The position numbers were made by a program, and so were the translations under genes. From positions 5,377,067 through 5,441,066 of the forward strand of contig OX459099.1 in assembly GCA_949775045.1 (NCBI GenBank): 64,000 bases of DNA, read 5' to 3'. The notes below the pieces were generated by a model that was not told the origin of the DNA, did no database searches, and saw only the letters and a list, made by a program, of their open reading frames with translations. Every line of letters begins with the position of its first letter. Position 1 is the first letter of the stretch. The stretch comes from Metridium senile (taxonomy: Eukaryota; Cnidaria; Anthozoa; Actiniaria; Metridiidae). Below are positions 52,931 through 62,879 of this stretch, in pieces.

Positions 52931-53211
52931 AAATGATCTATTGAAGAAAACAGGATGAAGTCTAGACGATGGCTTCACCAAGAGATGATCATAAAGTGTT
53001 TACTACTCATTGGTGGGAATATTAATATTTTATATATATTTTCGATATGTATGAACATGAATCACTGTTTTATCGATGCGTTTACTCGTGCATGCAAGGA
53101 TAACGTATGATTCAACCTCTATAAAATTATAATGTTATTTCTGGTTTATGACTAACAATGATTCGCCCAAATCTGATTAAAGGTTCACTGAGCAACCAGT
53201 CATGGGTTTGA

Positions 53212-53478
53212 CCAGAATACATACGAATACAACCACTTCAAGGAAGGTTGTCAATCTGGAACCTCACGGAAGAGCCCCGACGGGGAGCTGACTGGGTTGG
53301 AAATATACGTATCTGAATGCGATAGGTCTTTCCAAGACCGAGAGGAATTATGGGCATATGTCGAACACATGCACTATCACATCACTGAACTGAATGTTTT
53401 AGCAGCACTAAATGTCTCAACAATAAGCTCCAACTTTTTGACGAAAATGACGTCTATAAGCACTTATTTTCGCTTTTG
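53212..53478 (+). other. Exon-like open stretch with C2H2-like motif
   Basis: After a possible acceptor (TTTGACCAG) the plus strand is open and reads NTYEYNHFKEGC, then YVSECDRSFQDREELWAYV and EHMHYH, ending at a TGA after LVAALNVS-type residues. The spacing recalls a C2H2 finger with its first Cys replaced (by Val or Ser). No partner exons seen. Could be a gene relic or chance. Confidence 0.25.
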
Positions 53479-54000
53479 ATACATACCTATAATCAATATT
53501 GCTCTCAATGTCATGATTTTTCCAAATTTAACAAACGTTTTAAAAACGCTGTATCTAATCGTCACGTGCGTAGGTTGCATATTTCCAAGGCAACGAAAGT
53601 GGTACTTCAACTATATCGTGACGCAACGTCTGTTTGCGCGAAAAGGAAGTGAATAGCATAATTATTCATTAATTGTTTGAAATTATTAATGCGCGCGATG
53701 GTTATTTGGTATTGGCGCGCAAAGTCCGACGTCTATGTCAGAAATAGGAAATGAGAACGAACATACATTTTTGAGATGAAAGATTGTAGATATTGCAATA
53801 AAACTCACTCAATACGCATTAAGCAAACACAACATAGAACGTACAGCTGTAGGTGGTAGTATTTGCGTGGGGAAATTGTTTTATTATTTATCTATTTTGT
53901 TTTTGGCAGTGTTTGCAAAGGGAAATTATGTATCCAAATACTGAAAAACACAGGTTCTCACGATCGATTTAATTAAAAACAAGCAACCATCAATCAGTTA

Positions 54001-54186
54001 TCAAAACAAACAAACCTTCAGACAAACAAACAAACGAACAAAAACAAACGAACGAACAAACAAATCTTCAGACAAACAAACAAACGAACGAGCAAACAGA
54101 CAAACAAACCAATCTTTAGACAAACAAACAACTAAACAAACAAACGAACAAAAACAAACAAACGAACGAACGAACAAAAACAAACA
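54001..54186 (+). repeat. CAAACAAACGAA low-complexity array
   Basis: Irregular repeats of CAAACAAACGAACAAA with three ATCTTCAGACAAACAA-type interruptions, suggesting a higher-order unit of about 60 bp. Confidence 0.85.
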
Positions 54187-54446
54187 AGCAAATATGAAAA
54201 TATCTCTATTTCATTACTTTATTGATCTATTTACTCAGAGGTTTCAAGTTAATAAGTAAAATCAGTAGACTCATTTCTTTGATATTTACTAATAAGTATT
54301 ACTTGATATAAGACAATAATTTGCAGGTTTGAAGTCTGATTTACACAACAGCTTGTTAACTGAACCTTTACGGTTGATTGACTTCAAATATGCGTATGAT
54401 TAAAGATACAAAGTTTAAATACCATATTATTAAATATATCTACATA

Positions 54447-54596
54447 TGTTGCTGAAGTGATTTTCATATGACCGTGAAAGAATTGGCTAACTAATAGTTG
54501 TTACTACACTCTGAATCTATTGTTTTCTTTTGTTCTTTACCAACAAGTACGAACTAAATAGTCGTTTTTCTTTCACGGTCAAATGAAAATCACTCT
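54447..54596. mobile_element. Inverted-repeat MITE with CCGTGAAA arms
   Basis: AAGTGATTTTCATATGACCG pairs with CGGTCAAATGAAAATCACT. GTTTTCTTTTGT (54522-54533) sits at the exact centre. Confidence 0.7.
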
Positions 54597-54699
54597 AAAT
54601 GGGTATTCTGTTGGTTGGATATTTGTTAGAAGCTTCCTGTGCGTTCTTTATTATTTGTTGTGTTCATTAATGGTGGTTGGCTTTTCTTTCCTCTCATTA

Positions 54700-54765
54700 A
54701 AACAGCTCGTCGAGACTGGTTGAATTGTTACGCTTTTTCGACGAGAAGCTGTCTTTTAACGAACC
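54700..54765. repeat. Short inverted repeat
   Basis: AAAACAGCTCGTCGAG pairs with TCGACGAGAAGCTGTCTTTT around about 30 nt. Confidence 0.5.
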
Positions 54766-54822
54766 AAACCCAAATGAACTCTACAGCAAGAGGAGAAAAG
54801 AGACAGAATTAGAAGCAAAATA

Positions 54823-55146
54823 AATACGATAGGTAATATAATGAATTTTGTAAATGGAAACTAGCGAGTAAACTAGTATAAAACATTTTACTCCGACGAA
54901 GGGCTAAAGCTCGAAACATCAGTAAATTTAACTCATCTTGTTGGAGGGAATAAACCCAAGTATTTAGTCTTTTTACACACTTGAAGCCAAGTTGTTTTAT
55001 TTTCCAGTAAATTTAAGTCAACATTTTTACGGTGTTACAAATATCATTATTTTACCTGAACACCGTACAAAATGTTAACTTATCTTTACCTTTCGTTTAT
55101 ATCAAACACCGACGCAGACTGTACAAGTTTACTCGCTAGTTTCCAG
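54823..55146. mobile_element. GATATAAACGATAGGTAATA family, rearranged copy
   Basis: ACGATAGGTAATATAATGA, then ACTAGCGAGTAAACT, AGGGCTAAAGCTCGAAAC and CGTTTATATCAAACACCGAC all occur, but out of the order seen at 44453. It ends CTCGCTAGTTTCCA. Confidence 0.6.
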
Positions 55147-55478
55147 CAAAATAAATACTTCCCCCAAGAAATAGTTCCCTTAGACGTCCTTGGGGTTACT
55201 ATGCAACACTTCAATCCCGCAAGAACGTTTGCGTAGGAAAGAAAATAATATCTTTGTTTGGTTAATGCTCGATATATATACTATATGTATGCTGTTTTAC
55301 CTTCTTTTTGGGTTGCGAATCTGACCATAGACTTGCCACTAAAAAATAAAACAACAATTACGCTTTCATTTGACCATATACCTGACCAAACTGACCAACT
55401 ATATCACAAAAATAAACACATTTACTGTGAAGCATATACAGACAAGCGTCATCACCGAGGCCTCAAGCATGCGTAACT

Positions 55479-55792
55479 GATGAACCCCGGGAGGCTACTC
55501 CCTTTGTCCAAGTGGTAGGGGTGATGGGCGGAGGTTTTGAAAACGACCCATAAAAGGTACGCACAGATAAAAACAAACTGATAAAGCCATGTCGATTTCT
55601 ACCATCAAAAAGAAACAAAACAGAGTAAAAATGACTCTTACAGTTACGAAATCATGTTATGTAACTGATTTTTGAGCCAGAACCCTAAAAGGTACGCACA
55701 GGAAATATTTTTACCCTAAAAGGTACGCCGATCACGACTACCACTTGGATAAAGGGAGTATCCCCCCCCCCGGGTGATGAACATAGATTCTA
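55479..55792. mobile_element. MITE with TGATGAACCCCGGG ends
   Basis: TGATGAACCCCGGGAGGCTA and TTTGTCCAAGTGGTAG pair with CTACCACTTGGATAAAGGG and CCCGGGTGATGA. AAAAGGTACGC is repeated three times inside. A possible degraded relative is at about 13310-13400. Confidence 0.65.
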
Positions 55793-55883
55793 AAAAAACA
55801 TCTCATCAAAATATCTCTCTGAATCCAATAAAATCTCAATTGATCGCCGACCTTCAAATATGAGAAAGGAATAATAATAAAAA

Positions 55884-56136
55884 TAATCTTTGTCACAACA
55901 AGCATCATGCAAAGACCGAAATGAATGCTGGCTTTGTGCTGGTAATGTATTGAAATCAGAATTGTTATCAACAGAATTGATTATAATACAATATAAGAAT
56001 GTGAAAAAATAATTGTTATTAGTTTTTTGAAAACAAGACTGATTTCAATGCACAGCACAAAACCAGCATTCATTTCGGTCTTGGCTTGATGCTTGTTGCT
56101 TACAAGCTCCGACAACATTTTTTGAAATAGGTGTAT
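55884..56136. mobile_element. MITE, TACACCTATTTC-terminus group (inverted)
   Basis: The right end ATTTTTTGAAATAGGTGTATA is the group terminus. The inner arms pair CAACAAGCATCATGCAAAGA and GACCGAAATGAATGCTGG with ATTTCGGTCTTGGCTTGATG. Confidence 0.6.
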
Positions 56137-56998
56137 AAACAAATGCGCGAGGAAAATACACGTTCACGTTGCACGAGCCGTTGTAGAGTTCTTGTTGCCC
56201 GTTACAGTGCGAATCGAAAAGCCGTGGGCACCCAGAAATATTTAAGAAATCGTTTATTGTTCGTTGGACAACTCACAAACAACTCTAACTACAAAATGTT
56301 TATCATACTACACATCAGTCAAACTTCTTGCTGTGATAGAGTTGTTTCTGAGTTGGTCAACGAAGAATAAACGATTTCTAAAATATTTCAATTCTAGGTA
56401 CCCCGGCACGGTTTTGTGATTCGCACTGTATAAGATTCCTTAAAAGCTATTTTTATCCCTTTTAAGTGGCTCCTTAGACTGTCAAGTTGTCTAGTACAAA
56501 GTGTTTACAACATATCCTGTACGAACACACTCAACACAGATTTCAAAAAGTCAAAGGCATTTTTTAAGGTGATCGAGGCGCTTAGTCCTGGGTTTTGTAA
56601 AAACAACAATAGCGTCTGTATAACAACGATAACAATATCAACAGCAACAACCATTATAAGAACATCTATTACATCCATTATACTGGAACACCGACAATAT
56701 AAACCTGACTATAACAACAACAACAACTTCACTACAACAAAATCAGTTACAGCAAAAAACAACATCAGTAAAAAAAAAAAAAATAATAATAATAATACAG
56801 TCAATGTCATTAGGGGTTGCGGGATTCCCCCCAAAAAATATTGAGCTTTTAACCTTGAGAAAATAAAAATCACTATTTTAACTTCTCAATCTTCTAGCTG
56901 AGCTTAAGTGTGTGGAAGACTCAGACCCACCCCTTCATTAAATATTTTACCAAATAAATATTTTACTACTCATATTTTTGCTGTAGATCATTACTTAC
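56137..56998. other. No gene recognised; flank of the SIM-motif gene
   Basis: Expected to hold further exons or the 3' part of the minus-strand gene at 56999-62879, but none can be supported. 56600-56800 is CAA/ACA-rich. Confidence 0.35.
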
Positions 56999-57087
56999 GG
57001 GAATCTTTTTTCTTGGATGTCGACGAACTCGATTTGCTGTTTCTCTTGTTAAACGATTTCATAACAATGTCATCGTCATCATCATCG

Positions 57088-57118
<31 letters not shown>

Positions 57119-60100
57119 TTTGTAGTAATCGTCTGCCTCTGTTGTCCGCTGACGAACGAGGTGGTGGGGCGAGTAGACTGTCGACAAGTGAAGTTCGTTT
57201 GGCCGCTGGTGCTGTAGATAAAATGAACGAATGAAATATAAGTAAAAGAAGGAAAGGAAATAATGAACTAAAGCATCAGTTTTAAATCAATGTAATGATT
57301 GTTAAACATCCAATAAATGAATATTCTCAACCTCGTCCCCATGCTCTCCCTTCTCGTTTTTTCTTTCTTCAAAATGGCGGCACTACACTTGGAGAACAAA
57401 AACGAGAAGAGAGAGCCTGGGGTCGAGGTTGGAATATACTTTGAAAAGAAAAAAAAAACGAAATAAAGCATAAATAGAAAATAATTCAATGAATGGATGG
57501 ATGGTAGATTCAATGAATGATAGAATGAATGAATACATAAATGAACACATGAAGGAATGAGAATAACTTGTAGGATGTAAAAAACGTCTCAACTTACTGT
57601 GCGAGTCGCCGTACCGTAGTCACTTACAAAAACGTTTGATGAATTTTTGACATTATTTTGACATTTTTTCATCTAATTCATCAAAAGTTTGTGTAAGTGA
57701 CTACGGTACGGCGAGTCGCACTGTAAAAAGAGCGTTTTACTTTCTTACGTTTGCCATATTTAGATGAAGATCCCCTTGAACCAAGTCGACCTGACTTCGA
57801 TGGCGTCACAACAACGTCATCTTCCTCACTGTCACCCTCAGACTCCACAATCTCACGGCCCTTTTTAGCCTGCACTTTGCTTAAAGACTGGGTCTTTTTA
57901 GTTTTACTCTCGTCTCGACTTTCTTTTCTTTTGCTAGAATTTCCACGATCGGTTTTTACTATGCTCTTCGTCGAAATCACTATATCATCATCATCATCAT
58001 CATCATCATCGCTATCAACAATTTCAAAGCGCCTAGGTTTAGCGGGTGGTTTATCACGTGATGTAGTCATGTGACGTGACGTCGAAGGTTTGTTGGGGGA
58101 CCGACTAGAGACAATGACGCCATCGTCGCTGTCTTCCGATGCTTCATCGATTGTCCGTTGAGGGTTGATTTGCCTTGTTAAACCTGTTAATAAAACATAA
58201 GTTAAAAAACTAGTACAAGGTATTTTGGTTTCTTGGCGCAGTCTGCGCATGCTCCAAGATATAACGTCCAAACATTCTCGTTCCCAGACTAACTCGGTCG
58301 TTCGAGAAGAACGAACAAATTAGGCTGGGTACGAGAATGACGTCCAATCATGGGCTCCTGGTCGAATGGATGAACGAGCTGGTCGAATGATTGAACGAGC
58401 TGGAACTGAAAGTTGACATATTTGGAAAGCTGGATGAATTAAACTTGGTTAGAATAAATTTAACACAGTAAGTATTATCTGAATTACATTACTAAATTGA
58501 TAATCAGTTATTATACATTATTCTACATATCAGTTATATATAGAAAACTCATTCATTAAACTTTATTCTACATACTACTATAGAAAACTCACTCATTATA
58601 CTTTATTCTACATATTACTATAGATTTATTAGTTTAACATTATTCACATATATTATCATACAGTATTTGATGTCAGGTATAATAATTGACAGTTTTGCAA
58701 ACAGGTCATTTTGTTAGCAATCAGCTTGATGTTATATAGATGGAAAGAAAAACATGAACGAGGAAGACTGGGTATACGTTGTGCATGACGTCACACATAC
58801 CATCCACGTGTTCTTGTGAATCCTGCTTTACTCGTAATCTATCACGTTGTTTCGGGACAGGCTTGACATCGTTTGGCTGCGGCTGCGCACTAGATTGACT
58901 TTCAGAAACTATATGTTTCTCTTGCGGACCACGTGATTTAGTTAGGTCACGTGACGCTTTACTACTTAACTTGGCGTCCTTGTTGGTATCCTTTGATAAC
59001 GCCTGCAGAGTAGATTGCTTTTCAGTAGCGATAGCACGATCTGGCTGATCACGTGATTTACTTAAGTCACGCGACACTAGCCCTCCTAGTTTATCTTGTA
59101 TTAGTTTGTCACGTGATGTTTGGCCTGCATTTGATTCCTCTTTTTTAGCAGTGTTTACCATTTTTGGAACTTTCAAGGAATTGTTATTATTTTCTGTTGC
59201 CTGCTTGTCTTGTTTCTTTTTACGATGTGAAGAACTGTCGGACTTTGTCCATTCAATTCCACGGACAAACCGGTTAGTTTGCATTCCTAGGCTGCCATTG
59301 GTTAAAGCGATAAAAGGATTCTCATTGGATAACGTAGCTGTACTGGTTTTACTGGTCGATGAACCGGCTTTACTGGTTGATGAACCGGCTTTACTGGTTG
59401 ATAAACCGGCTTTACTGGTTGATGAGCTCGATGTCATACTTTGGACAGGGCTATTGGACTGTTTTTTCTCAGTTGCCATAGAAGACGGATTTTCGACGGC
59501 AATTGACGGAACGGCATTGGTTGATACAGTTGAAGACTCGTCATTAGCTAATATAGTACCTGAAATCCTATTGGTCGAAACAGAAGATGCAGTCGACTTT
59601 GTATTAGATTCGTGATTGGTTGGCATGTTTGAAGATACATCATTGGCTAAATTAGTCGTTACACTGCTACTGGTAGAGAGAGATGCTATTGTTGTACTGC
59701 AGGAGGCTTTAGTATCAGCTTTGCTATTGGTTGGAACAGTAGAAGACACATCATTGGCTAGTTTACTAGCTGTAAGCTCATTGGATGAAACAGAGGGCGT
59801 GGTCGCAATAGAGAATGTCTTCATATCAGATGTCTCACCCAATGAGAAGGGTTCTTGTGTACTAGCCTCTTGAGATTTCTGACTCTTCAAATATATTTGT
59901 TTTCTTTGCAGCGCAGGTTTATCTCCTTGAACTTCTTCGAGCAATCTGGACACAGCTCCCCTTTTCGTGTTTTCATGGAAATCATGTTTAGTAGCATTTT
60001 GAATTTCCCCTTCTTTTTCCAACAACGTTTTACTTGTTTTCATTTCATCCTTAGTGTTTTTGATGGTTACTTTTCCCATTTCAGGATTCCTTTCCAGTTT

Positions 60101-62879
60101 ATATCTTTCGCCGTTAGTCCCTTTTGCAGTTTCCATTTCATCTAATAAATCACCTTTCCCTTTACTAACCAACAACTTTTTAATCTCCATCGTTTCGTGA
60201 GTTTCAGGTTGTGTTTCTCTCAGTTGTTTTGTACTATCCATGCTGACTATTTCTTTTCTCGCTTGGGACAGCACCTTTCCATTCCTAGTACCATCCTCAC
60301 GCTCACTGTTGTTTGATTGTAATTGTGCTACAGTTGTAGTTGTTTTCTTTTCATCTATGCCGATCTCTTTTGCTTTTGTTTGTGATGGTTTACCACACAT
60401 AACCAAGTCATTGTCAGAGTCTGATTCAGTCTCGCTATAAAACACATCATCTTGGACATAAAATACTTAGTATTACCAAGTGTTTCATACCGCATCAGAC
60501 TCGTACCTAGTCGCTTCTCTGTCTCTTTTTTACGGATCGCGGTGCATCAAGGGAAGAATTTTTCTTCCTCGTTCCCTTGACCCTTTGCGCGCGCCCAGGA
60601 AAAAAAGAAGAGTAACGACTGGGTACGAGTCTGATACCACATAATAAATGTTCGTTACTGTTAATTACAGCTAATTTAACAGCATTGTCAAAGGTTTTAA
60701 TTAATTCCATTGAAGACCGAAATGAATTCTGGTGATTACAGCCGATTCTATTTTGTGACAATTTTCCAACTTTTGACAACTCTAGCACTAGTATATAGTG
60801 CAAGACTTTAAACCAGATTACACTGAAGCATTACAGAACGGTCCAGAATGCATTTCCTTCTTGTTAAGAAATGTATACAACCTTGGGCAACGTTATTAAA
60901 ATAGCTGTCAACTCATTTAGATGAGCTCTGGGTGGTTAGAAGAAACACAGAATGCCAAACGTATTTAGAGTTAAAAGTTGATTAAGGTAGACGTACCTAT
61001 TATCGCGCACATCCTATTATCGTACTTTTCGTAAAAAATAATATATATCTTCTATTCTGCGTAAAATTGTATTGAAAAAAAGTGGACCAAAAACGTTGGT
61101 TGCAACAGAATAAGCAGCCATAATTGTTTTAATTAATTTTGAAGATATATATTATTTTTTTACGAAAAGCACGATAATAGGGTGTGCGCGATAATAGGTA
61201 CGACAAACTTAAATTAGTTCATCTAATTTATCAATGCCTAGGTAGCTTATTATTTACAATCCAATAAGTGCAGTTAGTTTAGATCAGTATTACATAATGT
61301 ATTAACTAATAATATTAGTGTTTACCTTGCTACGTACTGTAACAACTACAAACAGCAACACATCAATACCAAAACATTATGTTAAGATAGCGCTGCATTA
61401 TAGATGGTTGCAACCATTCCCAGGAGAGCGAATTGAACAAAAGGACCACCAGTCACTACACGGTGATGGTTTTCTTTTGTCAAGACCACCAGCATGGCTG
61501 CCGTTTCTTTTGTTCAATTCACTCTTCTGAGAATGTTTGCAATCCAACTATTACGTTTATAAAGCATTGCCCATGTAATTGTATAAGCTATCTTTACTAG
61601 TGTTTACCCGAACTTTTTCTTTACATTATTATTATTACAGCATTTATCATTTAACATACCAAACTCATCTTTACTGGCTCTGACACGAGTTGCAGTACTT
61701 GCTGTTTTACTTGATTCTGTAGATTATGCATGTGCAGGTGCATGTGCAAGGTACAAAGTGCAAGGTACAAAGTGCAATTGTAAAACAAAATAATAAAAAC
61801 AATACATAAATTAGTCAATGAAAAATAAATAGGATGCTTGTATTAAACCTGTGAACAATAATTTGTAATAAATATAATACTAATTTATACTAAATCATAT
61901 TGTTTAACGAACACTATTTAGTAGAGTGCAAATATTATAGAGTGAAGTCATTTAATCCGTGAAATAGATATGAGACTAATACACCTTAGCAGTCTCTAAT
62001 TCCATTGTTTTCTTTTGTGTCTATTTGACTATTACACTTTAGCAAGCAATTTCTATTTCACGGATTAAATACCTTCAATCTATCCGTGAAACAAATAGTG
62101 TTAATTAGTACTAAATAGTGCTAATTAAACAATAGAAAACAATAGAATAAGCATAAAATATCACTTTTCATTAGTACTATTCATGTTGCATGCTTTTAAT
62201 GTTTGTACTCTACTATTTGTTTCATGGATTTAGTTTGAACAATCTAATGCTAATAATCATTAATAAATACTAATAAGCAGTATCATATAGAACATAGTAA
62301 AAATATAGAAATTGGTGAAAACAATTGTGAATTTTAATATAGATGATATATTGCTTGTAACAGACTTAATATAAATGATATATTGCTTGTAACAGACTTG
62401 AATTTTAATATACTACATTTTAAAAACTTTAGTGATTGTCAATTATATGTGTGCCTAAAAATAACAATGACTACAATATGCCTTTGTTAAACTAGCCTGT
62501 ACATGACTTCTAATGCACAATGGGTCTGGTGTACAATGCACTATGTAAGAACCATATTGCATAAGTGCTGTCTGCAGTGAAGCACACAGAGACAATACAT
62601 GTGAAATACATTTTGATTTAACGACAGTTAGGCAAGTATTATTCTTACCCTTGCGAGTATGGGTTGCAACTCCGATGACAACGTCATCATCACTGTCATC
62701 ATCATCAACAGTTATTGCTGGTCGTTTACTCTGAGGAGTAGTTGAAGGAGGAGTAGAAGGGTGTGGTGGGGTGCGTAAATTTGGTGATGGGGGTGCAGGT
62801 TTATGGGTGCGAGGTGCAGGGTGTGGTTTAGTGCGAGGTATTGGTTGTGGGTGACCCAGCTCAGAAGATCCTGAAATCT
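56999..62879 (-). CDS. Disordered acidic protein with six SUMO-interacting-like motifs, partial at both ends
   Basis: Five exons, 62649-62879, 61660-61716, 58801-60450, 57749-58183 and 56999-57211, all phase 1 to phase 1, joined by good GT-AG sites: 2,586 nt, 862 open codons. No start or stop is assigned; N- and C-terminal exons were not found. Six times an acidic run is followed by a short aliphatic core: SDDDVVIGV, DSDNDLVM, DSDDGVIVSS, a nine-Asp run then IVIS, SEEDDVVVTPS and a sixteen-Asp run then IVM. This is the known SUMO-interacting motif pattern. The rest is Ser/Thr/Lys/Pro-rich, with basic patches (SSKRKESRDE, KYGKRKK) suggesting a nuclear protein. No catalytic domain is visible. 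SUMO binding is inferred; I do not recognise the family. Confidence 0.7.
57319..57437. mobile_element. Inverted-repeat MITE, CAACCTCGTCCCC ends
   Basis: AATATTCTCAACCTCGTCCC and ATGCTCTCCCTTCTCG pair with CGAGAAGAGAGAGCC and GGGGTCGAGGTTGGAATAT. In an intron of the SIM-motif gene. Confidence 0.65.
57594..57726. mobile_element. MITE, TTACTGTGCGA family, collapsed copy
   Basis: TTACTGTGCGAGTCGCCGTA pairs with TACGGCGAGTCGCACTGTAA. It lacks most of the interior of 7491-7750. Adjacent to the donor of the exon at 57749. Confidence 0.75.
57749..58183 (-). CDS. SIM-motif gene: exon with three motifs
   Basis: Carries EDSDDGVIVSS, IVDS plus nine Asp then IVIS, and EGDSEEDDVVVTPSKSG within 145 residues, separated by basic Ser-rich linkers. 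Acceptor TTAACAG, donor CAAAC|GTAAGA. Confidence 0.75.
58272..58348. repeat. Short inverted repeat, ATTCTCGTTCCCAGAC ends
   Basis: ATTCTCGTTCCCAGACTAA pairs with TTAGGCTGGGTACGAGAAT, and GTTCG with CGAAC inside. A similar CTCGTACC/GGTACGAG pair bounds 60487-60640. Confidence 0.5.
58801..60450 (-). CDS. SIM-motif gene: 1.65-kb Ser/Thr/Lys-rich exon
   Basis: 549 codons in one exon, the longest open stretch in the window. It opens DDVFYSETESDSDNDLVM (motif 2). Later it has SSTSKAG in four tandem copies, three degenerate LANDVSSTVPTN units, and two tandem SRDLSKSRDQ-type units of about 38 residues. The donor is GGATG|GTATGT at 58801; the open frame runs on by chance to 58721. Confidence 0.75.
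60487..60640. mobile_element. Inverted-repeat element, ATCAGACTCGTACC ends
   Basis: CATCAGACTCGTACCTAGTCG pairs with CGACTGGGTACGAGTCTGATA. The GC-rich centre pairs AAGGGAA with TTCCCTT. In an intron of the SIM-motif gene. Confidence 0.6.
60992..61202. mobile_element. MITE with GTACCTATTATCGCGCAC ends
   Basis: GTACCTATTATCGCGCACAT and CTATTATCGTACTTTTCGTA pair with the inverse at 61142-61202. The interior AT-rich arms also pair. Confidence 0.75.
61402..61549. mobile_element. Inverted-repeat MITE, GCGAATTGAACAAAAGG arms
   Basis: TTGCAACCATTCCCAGGAGA and GCGAATTGAACAAAAGG pair imperfectly with CTTTTGTTCAATTCACTC and GAGAATGTTTGCAATCC. GTTTTCTTTTGT lies in the middle (61469-61480). Confidence 0.65.
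61944..62076. mobile_element. Inverted-repeat MITE, TTTAATCCGTGAAATAG arms
   Basis: CATTTAATCCGTGAAATAGA pairs with TCTATTTCACGGATTAAATA. GTTTTCTTTTGT lies at the centre (62007-62018). Confidence 0.7.
62084..62230. mobile_element. Inverted-repeat MITE, ATCCGTGAAACAAATAGT arms
   Basis: ATCCGTGAAACAAATAGTG pairs with CTACTATTTGTTTCATGGAT. Directly abuts the previous element. A relative is at 23361-23515. Confidence 0.7.
62649..62879 (-). CDS. SIM-motif gene: Pro-rich exon with first motif
   Basis: Encodes ELGHPQPIPRTKPHPAPR and a run of Pro-rich repeats (PRTxKP, TPPHPSTPPSTTP), then SKRPAITV, acidic residues and VVIGVATHTRK. Acceptor TTTCAG at 62880; an alternative acceptor 12 nt inside is possible. 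Upstream exons must lie beyond 62,880, probably outside the window. Confidence 0.65.

Noticed and set aside
59106..59873. Plus-strand Leu/Val-rich open frames of 85-169 codons
   Set aside because: They are antisense shadows of the repetitive Ser/Thr/Lys-rich minus-strand exon at 58801-60450.
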